Part shown: positions 52,587-61,939 of the stretch, one piece after another
Numbering within the stretch: the first letter of the stretch is position 1
Layout of the letters: each line of letters begins with the position of its first letter
Position numbers and translations under genes: made by a program
Notes under the pieces: model-generated
Seen by the model: only the letters and a program-made list of their open reading frames with translations
Databases searched by the model: none
What the model was told of the DNA's origin: nothing
Assembly (NCBI RefSeq): GCF_031085175.1
Contig: NZ_JAVHUY010000019.1
Coordinates: 97,416-161,415, forward strand
Direction of reading: 5' to 3'
DNA: 64,000 bases
Origin: Phytohabitans maris
GTDB taxonomy: Bacteria > Actinomycetota > Actinomycetes > Mycobacteriales > Micromonosporaceae

Positions 52587-52644
52587 GCCGGCTTTGACGC
52601 CGCGCCCCCGAAAGCCGTTCCCAGCGTCCCGGTGCCGATATCCG

Positions 52645-53103
52645 TCAGGTCGGCGCGGCCACCACCGTGGGGGAGTCGACCAGCCGGGAGAGCACGATCG
52701 TGCTGCGCGTCGAGGTCACGAAGGGTTGGGCGCGCAGCCGTTCGAGCGCGTCCTCCAGGTGGGCGATGTCCGCCGCGCGCAGGTGGACCAGCGCGTCCGC
52801 CTCGCCGGAGACCGTGTACGCCCCGACCACCTCGGGCAGGCGCCGCACCGCGACCGCGATCTGGGCCGGCGTGGTGCGGCCGGCGCAGAAGAGCTCCACG
52901 AACGCCTCGGTCGTCCAACCGACCGCGGCCGGGTCGATGACGGCCGTGAATCCCCGGATGACCCCGGCCGCGCGCAGCCGGTCGACCCGCCGCTTGACGG
53001 CCGGCGCGGAGAGGGAGACACGGGCGCCGATCTCCGCGTACGAAGCGCGGGCGTCGGCGACGAGCGACGCAATGATTCGCTGGTCTACGTCGTCGATCTG
53101 CAA
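52645..53103 (-). CDS. Lrp/AsnC-family transcription regulator
   Basis: 152 residues. N-terminal helix-turn-helix (VDQRIIASLVADARASYAEIG, then SLSAPAVKRRVDRL) and a C-terminal RAM ligand-binding domain (VVGAYTVSGEADALVHLRA). A TTG at 53103 with GAGGGGC upstream gives the usual start near QIDDVDQ; 53124 is the alternative. It is divergent from the dimethylargininase gene with a 66-base shared promoter, so it probably regulates that gene in response to an amino acid. Confidence 0.92.
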   Translation of the reverse strand: MQIDDVDQRIIASLVADARASYAEIGARVSLSAPAVKRRVDRLRAAGVIRGFTAVIDPAAVGWTTEAFVELFCAGRTTPAQIAVAVRRLPEVVGAYTVSGEADALVHLRAADIAHLEDALERLRAQPFVTSTRSTIVLSRLVDSPTVVAAPT

Positions 53104-53169
53104 CGGTTCGCCCCTCTGACGCAAGATTTCCGGCTGTCACCGACCATGCAGCGTACCTACTCTTCTTGC

Positions 53170-54006
53170 GTGAGCCAGCAGCGCATGCCGCGAAACCGGA
53201 CATATCTCATGTGCCCGCCCGAGCACTACGAGGTGGCGTACGCGATCAACCCGTGGATGGACACCAGCACCCCGGTCGACAGCGAGCTGGCGCTCAAGCA
53301 GTGGGAGCGGCTCCGGGAGACCCTGAGCGGCCTCGGGCACACGGTCCACGTGCTCGCGCCCGCGCCGTACCTGCCCGACATGGTGTATGCGGCCAACGGC
53401 GCTCTCACCGTCGACGGCGTCGCGTACGGGGCCCGCTTCAAGTACGCCCAGCGGACCGCCGAGGCCGCCGCGCACCGGGCGTTCTACGAGGCCGGCGGCT
53501 GGGAGTTCCGGGCGCCGGCGCAGACCAACGAGGGCGAAGGCGACTTCGCGTACCTGCCGGCGGCGTACGGCGGGCTGATCCTCGCCGGGTACGGCTTCCG
53601 CACCGAGCCGGCGGCGCACGCCGAGGCGCAGGACGTGCTCGGCCGCCCGGTGGTCTCACTGCGCCTCGTCGACCCGCGCTTCTACCACCTCGACACCGCG
53701 CTCGCCCCGCTCGACGACCGAGCCGTCGCGTACTACCCGGGCGCCTTCTCGGCGGCCTCCCAGCGGGTGCTGCGGCAGCTCTTCCCGGACGCGGTGCTGG
53801 CCGACGAGGCGGACGCGTACGCGTTCGGCCTCAACCTGGTCAGCGACGGCCGCAACGTCGTGCTCAACAGCGAGGCCACCGGGATGGCCCGCAAGGTCGA
53901 GGCGGCCGGATACGCCCCGGTGCTGGTCGAGCTCTCCGAGCTGAAGAAGGGCGGCGGCAGCGTCAAGTGCTGCGTGGCCGAGCTCCGCCCGCTCCGGCGC
54001 GGCTGA
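53170..54006 (+). CDS. ddaH: dimethylarginine dimethylaminohydrolase family protein
   Basis: About 278 residues of the guanidino-group-modifying fold. MCPPEHYEVAYAINPWMD, a NEGEGDF loop with the catalytic acidic residues, and the active-site cysteine near the C-terminus in GGSVKCCVAELRP fit dimethylargininase or a related arginine-modifying hydrolase. The start is uncertain (GTG 53170, ATG 53146 or 53185). It is paired with a divergent Lrp regulator. The frame extending upstream to 52396 is antisense to the regulator and rejected. Confidence 0.85.
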   Translation: MSQQRMPRNRTYLMCPPEHYEVAYAINPWMDTSTPVDSELALKQWERLRETLSGLGHTVHVLAPAPYLPDMVYAANGALTVDGVAYGARFKYAQRTAEAAAHRAFYEAGGWEFRAPAQTNEGEGDFAYLPAAYGGLILAGYGFRTEPAAHAEAQDVLGRPVVSLRLVDPRFYHLDTALAPLDDRAVAYYPGAFSAASQRVLRQLFPDAVLADEADAYAFGLNLVSDGRNVVLNSEATGMARKVEAAGYAPVLVELSELKKGGGSVKCCVAELRPLRRG

Positions 54007-54012
54007 GCGGCC

Positions 54013-55206
54013 TCAGCCGAGCGTCGCCAGCTCGCTGAGCAGCACGTTCGACAGGACCTGGCCGTCCGGCCGCACCTGGCGCAGGTACCACTTCTGCTGC
54101 GGGGTGCGCGGCTGGTTGAACTGCCACGTGCCGCGCGGGCTGTCGATCTGGCCGACCCGGCCGAGCATCAGGTTGACCTGCTGGGCGGTCGGGCGCCCGC
54201 CGCACAGCCGGATCGCCCGGTCGAGCACCTGCGCCGCGTCGTACGACGCCATGGCGGACGCCGAAGGCAGCAGGTCGTGCTCGCGCTGGTACGCCGTCGC
54301 GAAGAGGCGGTTGGCCGCGTTGTTGAGGTCGGCCGAGTAGTTCATGGCGGTGAAGATGCCCGCGGCCTCCTCGCCCATGTCTTCCAGCGCGGTGCCTTCG
54401 GTGAAGCCGCCGGGAGCGTAGATGGTCGCCTTCAGCCCCTCGGACCGGTACTGCTTCACGAACTCGACCGCCGCCGGGCCGGTGTAGAACGCGTACACCA
54501 CGTTGGCGCCGCTCGTCCGCAGCTGTCCCAGGGTCGGCCGGAAGAAGTCCTTGTCGGGCGCGACGGTCGCCTCGGTCCAGAACGTCTCGATCAGCCGCGC
54601 GTCGGTGGCGCCGAACGTCTGCCGGAACTTGTCCACCGCGTCCCGGCCGGTGTCGTCGGTGGGCGCGACCATGGCCACCCGCTGGCCACGGCCGACGACG
54701 CCGGTCAGGTAGCCACCCAGCGCCTGGCTGGGGTCGCTTTCGACGAACGAGGCGGACCAGATGTAGAGCACGCCCTGCAGGCTCCCAGGCACGCCGTTGG
54801 TGGCGATCAGCGGCACGGTGGCGCCCTCGATCGTGTCGCGCAGGCTGGCGAGCGCGGCCGAGTTTGCCACCCCCGTGAGCGCGAGCGCGCCCTGCTGGAG
54901 GAGCGAGTCGACGGCGGCTTTGGCGGACTTGGCGTCGGCGCCCTCGTCGGCGGTCACCAGCTGGACGGGGTGGCCGCCGAGCCGGTTCTGGTTGAGCTGG
55001 AGGTAGAGCTGGAAGCCGTTGACGAGGTCGTCGCCGATCACCTTCAGCGGGCCGGTCTGCGGCGCCACCAGCCCGATCCGGACCGGGTCGTCGCTGAGCT
55101 GCGGCTCGTTGTCGGCGCCGTCGTCCGAGGCGCACGCGGCGGCGAATCCAGTCGCGCCGAGCGCCGCGAAGAGTTTCAGCGCCTGACGGCGGTCTATCTG
55201 GGGCAC
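54013..55206 (-). CDS. branched-chain-amino-acid-type ABC solute-binding lipoprotein
   Basis: About 397 residues. The start GTG 55206 with GGAAAGG six bases upstream gives MPQIDRRQALKLFAALGATG, a Tat-like lipoprotein signal ending in AAAC. The mature part is a type I periplasmic-binding fold (PVRIGLVAPQTGPLKVIGDD, AVDSLLQQGALALTGVANS, VAMVAPTDDTGRDAVDKF). No permease or ATPase genes adjoin, so it is an orphan receptor; it may serve a distant transporter or a sensor system. The longer frame to 55281 is less likely. Confidence 0.88.
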   Translation of the reverse strand: MPQIDRRQALKLFAALGATGFAAACASDDGADNEPQLSDDPVRIGLVAPQTGPLKVIGDDLVNGFQLYLQLNQNRLGGHPVQLVTADEGADAKSAKAAVDSLLQQGALALTGVANSAALASLRDTIEGATVPLIATNGVPGSLQGVLYIWSASFVESDPSQALGGYLTGVVGRGQRVAMVAPTDDTGRDAVDKFRQTFGATDARLIETFWTEATVAPDKDFFRPTLGQLRTSGANVVYAFYTGPAAVEFVKQYRSEGLKATIYAPGGFTEGTALEDMGEEAAGIFTAMNYSADLNNAANRLFATAYQREHDLLPSASAMASYDAAQVLDRAIRLCGGRPTAQQVNLMLGRVGQIDSPRGTWQFNQPRTPQQKWYLRQVRPDGQVLSNVLLSELATLG

Positions 55207-55344
55207 GGTCACCCTTTCCCAAGGTCGGGGGCCGGATCGCGGCCCATCCGGCTGTCTACCCGGTTCGCGACGCTGCGTCAATGAACCTTTTTCAACCTGG
55301 GACCCAGGGTGTCTCAGCTAGAGATCAATACGGCCACGGTCTGG

Positions 55345-56118
55345 TTACGGGTGCATCGATTGCAGCGTGCTCTTCACGACCGGCCAGGCGCTCGACTGTG
55401 GGTCGATAAGGGCGAAATGCTCTGATTCGGGCAGTTCGATAAGTGAAACGTCTCCACCTTCGGCGCGGGCCGTCGCCGTGTACTTGCGACTGATCTCCAC
55501 GGGAACGTGGCGGTCTCGGGCGCCGTGGATGATCACACTCCGTACACCCGGTGGTGTGCGAGCGGAGGGATCCGCCTCGGCGTACCGGTCGGGCACCTCG
55601 GTCGGTCCGCCGCCGAGCAGCGCGGCCACGGCGCCCTGGTCGAGGTCGAGCCGATGCGCCTCGGCCAGGTCGGCGACCGGCGCGAGCGCCACCACACCCA
55701 GCACCGGCGCGGGGCCGGCCAGCGCGTACCAGAGCGCGAGGTGGCCGCCCGCGGAGTGGCCGAGTAGCAGCGGCGGCGCCCACCCGAGCCCCATCAGTTG
55801 CGGGATCGCCGTCACGCCGGCCACGACGTCGGCGAACGTGCCGGGCCAGCCACCGCCCGGCTGCCCGGTCCGCCGGTACTCGAGCTGGGCCACGGGGTAC
55901 CCGGCGGCGGCCAGGGCGGCGGCGAGCGGCGAGATGTGTGATCGATCCCACTCCGCCCGCCAGAAGCCACCGTGCACCACGATCACCAGTGGGCGGGCCT
56001 TGGCCCGCGGCGGAGGCATCCGCACGTCGGCGATCTGGTCAGGATGGTCGCCGTACCGCACTGTGGCGTCCGGCGGCGGGGTCGGGCGATGGAGGACGCC
56101 ACGGGGGTCGCTGGACAT
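55345..56118 (-). CDS. alpha/beta hydrolase (kynurenine-formamidase-like)
   Basis: 257 residues. Oxyanion-hole motif VVHGGFWRAEWDR, nucleophile elbow LLGHSAGGHLALW, and the Asp and His members in GARDRHVP and ESEHFALID. The pattern matches small esterases of the arylformamidase/carboxylesterase type. The ATG at 56118 (MSSDPRGVLHRP) is chosen; longer frames are antisense to bpa. No tryptophan-degradation genes adjoin, so the substrate is open. Confidence 0.87.
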   Translation of the reverse strand: MSSDPRGVLHRPTPPPDATVRYGDHPDQIADVRMPPPRAKARPLVIVVHGGFWRAEWDRSHISPLAAALAAAGYPVAQLEYRRTGQPGGGWPGTFADVVAGVTAIPQLMGLGWAPPLLLGHSAGGHLALWYALAGPAPVLGVVALAPVADLAEAHRLDLDQGAVAALLGGGPTEVPDRYAEADPSARTPPGVRSVIIHGARDRHVPVEISRKYTATARAEGGDVSLIELPESEHFALIDPQSSAWPVVKSTLQSMHP

Positions 56119-56194
56119 GCCGGAGACGCTATCCCGCGGCGGTCTGGCGCTGTTGCCCCCACCGGTGGCCACCGGCCCGGACCCCTGAGCGAAG

Positions 56195-56791
56195 ATGGAC
56201 GGCATGACCGAAGCACCCCGCAAGCCGGAAGAGCCCGGCCCTGGTCCGGGCACCGTCGTGGTGGTCGGTCCGGACGGACGTCCGGTCGGCACCGTCGATA
56301 CCGACGCGCAGGCCGAGGGCGAGGACCCGTCGCGTCTGATCGAGCAGCCGGCCAAGGTCATGCGCATCGGCAGCATGATCAAGCAGCTCCTCGAAGAGGT
56401 GAAGGCCGCGCCGCTCGACGAGGCCAGCCGCAGCCGCCTTCGCGAGATCCACAAGCGTTCGATCACGGAGCTCGAAGACGGCCTCGCGCCCGAGCTGCGC
56501 GAGGAGCTGGAGCGCCTGTCGCTCCCGTTCGAAGACGGCGCGACCCCGAGCGAGGGCGAGCTGCGGGTCGCCCAGGCGCAGCTGGTCGGCTGGCTGGAGG
56601 GCCTCTTCCACGGCATCCAGGCGGCGCTGGTGGCACAGCAGATGGCCGCCCGCCTCCAGCTCGAGCAGATGCGCGGCGGCGGTGGCCGACCCGCACTGCC
56701 CGCCGTGCCTGGCGGCCTGATGCCCGGCATGCCCGGCGGCGCCCAGCAGCCCCAGCCGGGCGAAGGCGGCCGCACCGGCCAGTACCTGTAG
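56195..56791 (+). CDS. bpa: bacterial proteasome activator Bpa
   Basis: 198 residues. Bpa is an ATP-independent ring that docks on the 20S proteasome and feeds it unfolded proteins. Core helices ~40-150 (LIEQPAKVMRIGSMIKQLL, SRSRLREIHKRSITELEDGL, LPFEDGATPSEGELRVAQ, GWLEGLFHGIQAALVAQQM). The C-terminal GQYL is the docking motif that inserts into the alpha-ring. The Gly/Pro/Met-rich linker before it is normal. Its presence predicts proteasome genes elsewhere in the genome. Confidence 0.95.
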   Translation: MDGMTEAPRKPEEPGPGPGTVVVVGPDGRPVGTVDTDAQAEGEDPSRLIEQPAKVMRIGSMIKQLLEEVKAAPLDEASRSRLREIHKRSITELEDGLAPELREELERLSLPFEDGATPSEGELRVAQAQLVGWLEGLFHGIQAALVAQQMAARLQLEQMRGGGGRPALPAVPGGLMPGMPGGAQQPQPGEGGRTGQYL

Positions 56792-56823
56792 CGAGCCCGC
56801 AGGGATCCAATTTCAAGGGATGG

Positions 56824-56880
56824 GCTACCGCGATGTCCGTTGTGGTCCAGACCGTTGCTCCCGCGGCCTCACCCTCCGCG
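56824..56880 (+). repeat. dispersed intergenic repeat, copy 2
   Basis: GCTACCGCGATGTCCGTTG, TGGTCCAGACCGTTGC and CCCGCGGCCTCACCCTCCGC in order, with only one base in place of the variable insert. Same family as 42754-42864 and 63594-63655. It lies between convergent bpa and a HAD gene. Confidence 0.75.
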
Positions 56881-56897
56881 ACCGCGTCCGGCATCGA

Positions 56898-56945
56898 GAT
56901 CGTGGTACCTGGGTGCCCCCATCGGGGCACTGGAATACCACGATC
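56898..56945. terminator. hairpin between convergent bpa and HAD genes
   Basis: Outer arms GATCGTGGTA (56898-56907) and TACCACGATC (56936-56945) and an inner GTGCCCC/GGGGCAC stem around CATC. The outer arm continues CCTGG and so matches the element at 10712-10755 in reverse. Confidence 0.75.
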
Positions 56946-56951
56946 ACAATG

Positions 56952-57767
56952 CTAGCTATCCAGGTCGAAGAGCTTTTCGAGGTACGCGGCGACGCCGTCC
57001 TCGTCGTTCGAGAGCGTCACGTCATTGGCGATCTCGCGTACGGCGGGGTGGGCGTTCGCGACCGCGACGGCGTTGCCGGCCCAGGTCAGCATCGGTACGT
57101 CGTTGGGCATGTCGCCGAACGCCACCACCTCGGCCGGCGCGATGCCGCGCTGCTCGCAAAACCAGGCGAGGCCGGCCGCCTTGGTCACGCCGGCCGCGGA
57201 GATCTCGACGAGCCCCGAGTACGACGAGTGGGTCGCCTCGGCCAGCCCCTCGATCGCCGCGGCGACGATCCGGACGAACGTGTCCGGGTCGCGCTTACCG
57301 GCCCGGACCAGCAGCTTGACCGCCGGCACCGAGGCCACCTCCTCGGGCGTGGAGAGCACCCGGATCGTGGGGTCGCCGGCGTCCCAGAGCGTCGGCCACT
57401 CGGCGTCGTGGCGCAGCTCGCGCCCGTCCGCCACCTCGACGGCGAAGACCGCGCCGGGCACCTCCGCCCGCAGCCGCCGGGTCACCTCGGCGAGCAGTTC
57501 GGGGGCGAGCGGATCGGCGCGCAGGATGCGATCGGCGTCCGGGTCGTAGACGACCGCGCCGTTGGCACAGACCGCGGGGAGCGGCTCGTGCAGCTGGTCG
57601 TACACCTGGCTGAGCCACCGCACCGGACGGCCGGTGACCAGCACGACCACCGTGCCCCGCGCGGCGATCCGGGCCAGCACCCCGGCGGTGCGCGGGCTGA
57701 GCGAGCGGTCCTGCCGCACCAGCGTCCCGTCGAGATCCGTGGCGACCAGGCGCGGCGACTCTCCCAT
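56952..57767 (-). CDS. HAD-superfamily (Cof-type) phosphatase 1
   Basis: 271 residues. Motif I ATDLDGTLV, motif II VLVTGRP, motif III Lys in VTKAAGL and motif IV VAFGDMPNDVPML are all present, with a large type IIB cap between. Such enzymes dephosphorylate sugar phosphates or flavin intermediates. The ATG at 57767 overlaps the last base-triplet of the neighbouring paralogue, giving a coupled pair. Substrate unknown. Confidence 0.92.
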   Translation of the reverse strand: MGESPRLVATDLDGTLVRQDRSLSPRTAGVLARIAARGTVVVLVTGRPVRWLSQVYDQLHEPLPAVCANGAVVYDPDADRILRADPLAPELLAEVTRRLRAEVPGAVFAVEVADGRELRHDAEWPTLWDAGDPTIRVLSTPEEVASVPAVKLLVRAGKRDPDTFVRIVAAAIEGLAEATHSSYSGLVEISAAGVTKAAGLAWFCEQRGIAPAEVVAFGDMPNDVPMLTWAGNAVAVANAHPAVREIANDVTLSNDEDGVAAYLEKLFDLDS

Positions 57768-58588
57768 CAACGGGACAGTAGTCGATCGAGGTAGACCGCT
57801 ACACCGTCGTCGTCGTTGCGCAAGGTCACCTCGTCGGCCAGCAGCCGGATGGTGGGGTGGGCGTTGGAGACCGCGACCCGGCCCCAGCCGGCCCACTCGA
57901 ACATCGGGACGTCGTTGGGCATGTCGCCGAAGACCAGCACCTCGGCCGGGTCGACGCCGAGCAGGTCGGCCACGACGGTCAGGCCGGTGGCCTTGTCGAC
58001 CCCGGGCGGGCAGATCTCCACGAAGCCGAGCCCGGCCTGGGTCACCGACGCCTGGTCCGGCCGTACGACCTCGCGGGCGGTGGCCAGCAGCGTGTCGACG
58101 TCGTGGTCGGCGGTACGCGCGAACGCCTTGATCACGTCACCGCTCAGGCACTCGGCCCGGGCCCGGCGCTCGAACCGGTCGGGGTAGCGCCAGGACGGGT
58201 CGAAGTCGCCCCACAGCGGTGCGCCCGGGCCGTCCAGCGCCTCCACCATCACCGTGAGCGGGCCGACCTTCGCCTCAAGATCGCTGATCAGCTGGGCCAG
58301 CACCACACCGGAGAGGCGCTCGTCCCGCAGCACGACCGGGCCGATCGGGTCGGTCTGGTCGATCACCCGGCCGCCACCGGCCATCACCAGGTAGTCGGCG
58401 GCCCGGATGTCGTTGCGGGTGAGCTCGGTCAGGCGCGGTCCACGCCCGGTCGCACCCACGATCGGGATGCCAGCCCCCCGGACCCGGTCGAGCACCTCAT
58501 GGGTGAACTCGGACACGGTGTCGTCGCTGCGTACCAGCGTGCCGTCGAGGTCGGTGGCGATGAGTTTCGGCAGTCCCGGGCGGGGCAT
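57767..58588 (-). CDS. HAD-superfamily (Cof-type) phosphatase 2
   Basis: 273 residues, paralogous to its downstream neighbour: ATDLDGTLV, VGATGRGP, GVDKATGL and VFGDMPNDVPMF. The cap differs strongly (FDPSWRYPDRFERRARAE), so substrates probably differ. ATG start MPRPGLPKLIATD. It is first of the two-gene pair and follows serS on the same strand with a 114-base spacer. Confidence 0.92.
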   Translation of the reverse strand: MPRPGLPKLIATDLDGTLVRSDDTVSEFTHEVLDRVRGAGIPIVGATGRGPRLTELTRNDIRAADYLVMAGGGRVIDQTDPIGPVVLRDERLSGVVLAQLISDLEAKVGPLTVMVEALDGPGAPLWGDFDPSWRYPDRFERRARAECLSGDVIKAFARTADHDVDTLLATAREVVRPDQASVTQAGLGFVEICPPGVDKATGLTVVADLLGVDPAEVLVFGDMPNDVPMFEWAGWGRVAVSNAHPTIRLLADEVTLRNDDDGVAVYLDRLLSR

Positions 58589-58702
58589 GGTTCCTCCTCA
58601 CCCGGCCGGGACCGGGGCGGCGAATCCGCTTCCGGCACCGGCGGGGCAGCAACCGTACCTCACCGACCGCTACTCATCCATGACTTTCGTGCGACGTGAA
58701 GG

Positions 58703-59959
58703 TCACGCGGGCTCTAACACGTCTCGCCCGCCGAGGTACGGCTGGAGGGCCTTGGGCACGCGCACCGAGCCGTCCGGCTGCTGGTGGTTTTCCAGGATCG
58801 GGATGAGCCACCGGGTGGTGGCGAGCGTGCCGTTGAGCGTGGCGGCCATCTGGGTCTTGCCGTCCGCGTCGCGGTACCGGATGCCGAGGCGGCGAGCCTG
58901 GAACGTCGTGCAGTTGGAGGTCGAGGTGACCTCCCGGTAGCGGCCCTGTGACGGAACCCACGCCTCGCAGTCGTACTTGCGGGCCGCGCTCGACCCCAGG
59001 TCGCCGGCGGCCACGTCGATCACCCGGTACGGCACCTCGGCCTTGGCCAGCATCTCCTCCTGCCAGGCCAGCAGCCGCAGGTGCTCGTCGTGCGCCTCCT
59101 CCGGCCGGCAGTAGGAGAACATCTCCACCTTGTCGAACTGGTGCACCCGCAGGATCCCGCGTACGTCCTTGCCGTGCGAGCCGGCCTCGCGGCGGAAGCA
59201 GGTCGACCACCCCGCGTACCGGATGGGGCGCTCCAGGTCGAGGATCTCCCCCGAGTGGTACGCGGCCAGCGGCGCCTCGCTCGTGCCGACCAGGAAGAGG
59301 TCGTCTGCCTCCAGCCGGTAGACCTCGCTGGCGTGCGCGCCGAGAAAGCCGGTGCCCTCCATCGACTCCGGCTTGAGCAGCACCGGCGGGATGGCCGGCG
59401 TGAAGCCGTACTCGACCGCCTGGGCGATCGCGAGCTGGAGCAGGCCGAGCTCGAGCAGCGCGCCCACGCCGGTGAGGAAGTAGAAGCGGCTGCCGGAGAC
59501 CTTCGCGCCGCGTTCCATGTCGATCGCGCGCAGCGCCTCACCCAGCTCCAGGTGGTCGCGCGGGCTGGCGAGGTCGGGCTTCTGGCCGACCTCGCGCAAC
59601 ACCACGAAGTCTTCCTCGCCGCCGGGCGGCGCGCCCTCCTCCACGACGTTGGAGACGGCCAGGTGCGCCTGGCGCAGTGCCGTCTCGGCCTGGGTGGCGG
59701 CCGTTTCGGCCGCCTTCACCTCGGCTGCCAGATCCTTGGTACGGGACAGCAGGGCGGCCTTTTCCTCACCCTTTGCCTGGGAGACCTGCTTGCCCAGCGC
59801 CTTTTGCTCGGCCCGCAGCACCTCGAAGGCCTGCACCGCCGCGCGGCGCTGCTCGTCGGCGCGGAGCAGCTCGTCGACCACGGACTCGGACTCGACCCGG
59901 GCTCGCTGGCTGGCACGCACGGTGTCGGGGTCGTCGCGAAGCAGGCGGAGGTCAATCAC
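58703..59959 (-). CDS. serS: seryl-tRNA synthetase
   Basis: 418 residues. The N-terminal coiled-coil arm (~1-105) binds the long variable arm of tRNA-Ser. The class II catalytic core shows [54 protein letters not shown] and [18 protein letters not shown], then [18 protein letters not shown]. The GTG at 59959 gives [12 protein letters not shown], the family start; the longer frame upstream is antisense-like. It begins 11 bases after a membrane-protein gene. Confidence 0.97.
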   Translation of the reverse strand: MIDLRLLRDDPDTVRASQRARVESESVVDELLRADEQRRAAVQAFEVLRAEQKALGKQVSQAKGEEKAALLSRTKDLAAEVKAAETAATQAETALRQAHLAVSNVVEEGAPPGGEEDFVVLREVGQKPDLASPRDHLELGEALRAIDMERGAKVSGSRFYFLTGVGALLELGLLQLAIAQAVEYGFTPAIPPVLLKPESMEGTGFLGAHASEVYRLEADDLFLVGTSEAPLAAYHSGEILDLERPIRYAGWSTCFRREAGSHGKDVRGILRVHQFDKVEMFSYCRPEEAHDEHLRLLAWQEEMLAKAEVPYRVIDVAAGDLGSSAARKYDCEAWVPSQGRYREVTSTSNCTTFQARRLGIRYRDADGKTQMAATLNGTLATTRWLIPILENHQQPDGSVRVPKALQPYLGGRDVLEPA

Positions 59960-59970
59960 GACATAAAAGC

Positions 59971-60855
59971 CTACGTGCTTGGAGCATCCCGTTTTCCGTC
60001 GGGCGTGCCGGGTCTCGCATCCGGTGTGCCCGTCCTGCCGTCCGGTGCGCTGCCCCTCCGGTCTGCCGTGCTGGTCCTCCCGTCCTGCATCGGGACGAAC
60101 GGCGCGGTGGGCGCGACCGTGAGGTCGGCCGGTGGCGGGAGGTCGCTGTCGAGGTCGTCTGCCGCCCGCGGCCGCCGCCACGGCCAGTCCAACTGCTCGG
60201 TCGCCTCGGGCGCGGGCCCCGCGCCGCCGTCCGCCCCGGGCACAGCCGGCTGGGCGGGTGGCGCCGGCATGAGGCGGCCGGCGAGGTACAGGGCGAGCGC
60301 GAACCCGGCGACCCCGAGGAAGGCCATGGTCACCCCGCGCCCGTACGCCAGCTCGTAGGACGGCCCCTGCGGTCCGACGAGGAAGTCGGCCGAGGCGAGC
60401 GCCGCGCTGTTGCCGTCGAGCCAGGCGGTGATGCCGACCAGGATCGCGGCGGACACGCCGGCGGCGGCCAGCCCGACGATCCGCACCTGGTCGCGGAGCG
60501 CGGGGCGGCCGAAGAGGACCAGGCTCAGGCACCCCACCATCACGAAGATCCCGATGAGGTATCCGGTGCCGAAGCCACCCAGGTCGACAAGGCCGGCGGT
60601 GACCGGCGGCGTCGGCCCGGGGCCGAACATGTCCTCCTGGGTGAACGTGATGGTCTGCCACTCCCCGACGATCGAGGCGAAGACGGCGACCGCGCTCAAC
60701 CCGGCGATGACCGGCACCAGCCGCCAGTCGCGGCGCACGGCCTTGAATACCTGGGCGGCGCTCGGCCGCTTGCGGGCCGGCTCGTCGGCGCCGAACTCCA
60801 CGACCGCCGGCTCGTCCAGCCGCGCGCCGATGTCCGCCTGTGGCTCCTGCGACAC
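59971..60855 (-). CDS. four-helix membrane protein with disordered tail
   Basis: 294 residues. N-terminal ~45 residues are cytoplasmic, followed by four helices ([68 protein letters not shown]) and a ~110-residue Pro/Ala/Asp/Gly-rich tail ending in [20 protein letters not shown] repeats. GTG start. No family recognised. It lies between the Uma2 gene (2-base gap) and serS (11-base gap), so all three are probably one transcript. Confidence 0.75.
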   Translation of the reverse strand: MSQEPQADIGARLDEPAVVEFGADEPARKRPSAAQVFKAVRRDWRLVPVIAGLSAVAVFASIVGEWQTITFTQEDMFGPGPTPPVTAGLVDLGGFGTGYLIGIFVMVGCLSLVLFGRPALRDQVRIVGLAAAGVSAAILVGITAWLDGNSAALASADFLVGPQGPSYELAYGRGVTMAFLGVAGFALALYLAGRLMPAPPAQPAVPGADGGAGPAPEATEQLDWPWRRPRAADDLDSDLPPPADLTVAPTAPFVPMQDGRTSTADRRGSAPDGRTGTPDARPGTPDGKRDAPST

Positions 60856-60857
60856 CG

Positions 60858-61379
60858 CTACAGGCTCTCTTTTTCCAATGTGCTCAGCAGCACGACGCGC
60901 GCCTCCGCATAGCGCGCGACCCCGGCCTCACGGACCAGCCGATGCTGGTAAACCACGGCCTCGCCGTCGTCGTCCTCCTCGACCCGCCAGTACTCCGGGA
61001 TACCAGCGTCTGCATACTTCAGCGGCTTGGTGATGCGGTCGGCGGTCCGCGAGTCAGGCGAGACGATCTCTACGACAAGCTCGAACTCCCGCGCCGGGTG
61101 GTAGGCGATCTGCGGTGCGGATGGGTCGCGCAGCACCCCGACGTCGGGCGAATACACCTCGCCCGGCCCTACGACCAGTCCAGTTTCCGGATATGCCTCC
61201 AGGCCCTGGGCGGTGAGTAGGTGCAAGACGCGGTACAGCGTCCGCCCATGCCATGCACGCATCGCTGCTGCCGCCATGATCAGCCTTCCCTCAATCACTT
61301 CATATCGATACTCGCGAGGGAGGCTTTCCAGCATCTCCGGTGTCCACTCCATCGTCACCGGCAGCTCGATCGTCCGCAT
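60858..61379 (-). CDS. Uma2-family (DUF820) putative endonuclease
   Basis: 173 residues with a restriction-endonuclease-like fold. [19 protein letters not shown], and [27 protein letters not shown] in sequence match the Uma2 family, with the Asp and Glu of the PD-(D/E)xK site visible. The family is abundant in cyanobacteria and actinomycetes; function is not established. The ATG start gives [12 protein letters not shown]. Confidence 0.88.
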   Translation of the reverse strand: MRTIELPVTMEWTPEMLESLPREYRYEVIEGRLIMAAAAMRAWHGRTLYRVLHLLTAQGLEAYPETGLVVGPGEVYSPDVGVLRDPSAPQIAYHPAREFELVVEIVSPDSRTADRITKPLKYADAGIPEYWRVEEDDDGEAVVYQHRLVREAGVARYAEARVVLLSTLEKESL

Positions 61380-61416
61380 CGCGCACCTCCTGGCTAGCCC
61401 TCAACCAGGATAGGCA

Positions 61417-61893
61417 TCAGTTTTGCTGGGTGCGGACTGACAACAGGGCGCCACCGAGCGCCAACACCAGGGGGGCCGCGATGCCGTACCCGACGCCGGG
61501 ACCGCGCGCGGCGCGGACGTCGACCATCGCGAGCCCGCTCACGACGGTGTCCACCGAGGCGCCCGCCGCCCGCGCCCCGACCAGGCTGGCCAGCAGCATG
61601 CAGAGCACGCCCACCGCGAGCCCGGCCACCCCGGCCGCACGAGCCGAACCGCCGGTGGCCGCCGCCGCGCCGGCGACGAGGCCGAGCACCCCGAAGAGGG
61701 CGAGCACATACCACCAGCCGAGCTCCAGCTGAAACACGGCGATGCCACCAGAGTGCTGCAGATCCGAACCTTCGACGGGCACGTCCACCGCGAGCCGGTA
61801 GTGCGCCCAGGGGACCGCGAGCGCCAGCAGCGCGAGCACGAAACCGGCCGCCACGAGGGCGCCGCCACCCACCAACGCCACCCTCCGGGTCAT
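61417..61893 (-). CDS. small four-helix membrane protein
   Basis: 158 residues: four membrane helices (LVGGGALVAAGFVLALLALAV, WYVLALFGVLGLVAGA, AAGVAGLAVGVLCMLLASLV, GYGIAAPLVLALGGALL) and an external loop RLAVDVPVEGSDLQHSGG. The ATG at 61893 (MTRRVALVG) is chosen since the longer frame overlaps the divergent osmC gene. No family recognised; similar small membrane proteins are common in actinomycetes. Confidence 0.72.
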   Translation of the reverse strand: MTRRVALVGGGALVAAGFVLALLALAVPWAHYRLAVDVPVEGSDLQHSGGIAVFQLELGWWYVLALFGVLGLVAGAAAATGGSARAAGVAGLAVGVLCMLLASLVGARAAGASVDTVVSGLAMVDVRAARGPGVGYGIAAPLVLALGGALLSVRTQQN

Positions 61894-61939
61894 AGCGGGA
61901 TCGTCGCATCGCGGTGCCGATTGGGCTAGCGTCGGGTTC

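Noticed and set aside
52396..53145. N-terminal extension of the dimethylargininase frame
   Set aside because: It is antisense to the Lrp regulator and the lipoprotein start and has no recognisable domain.
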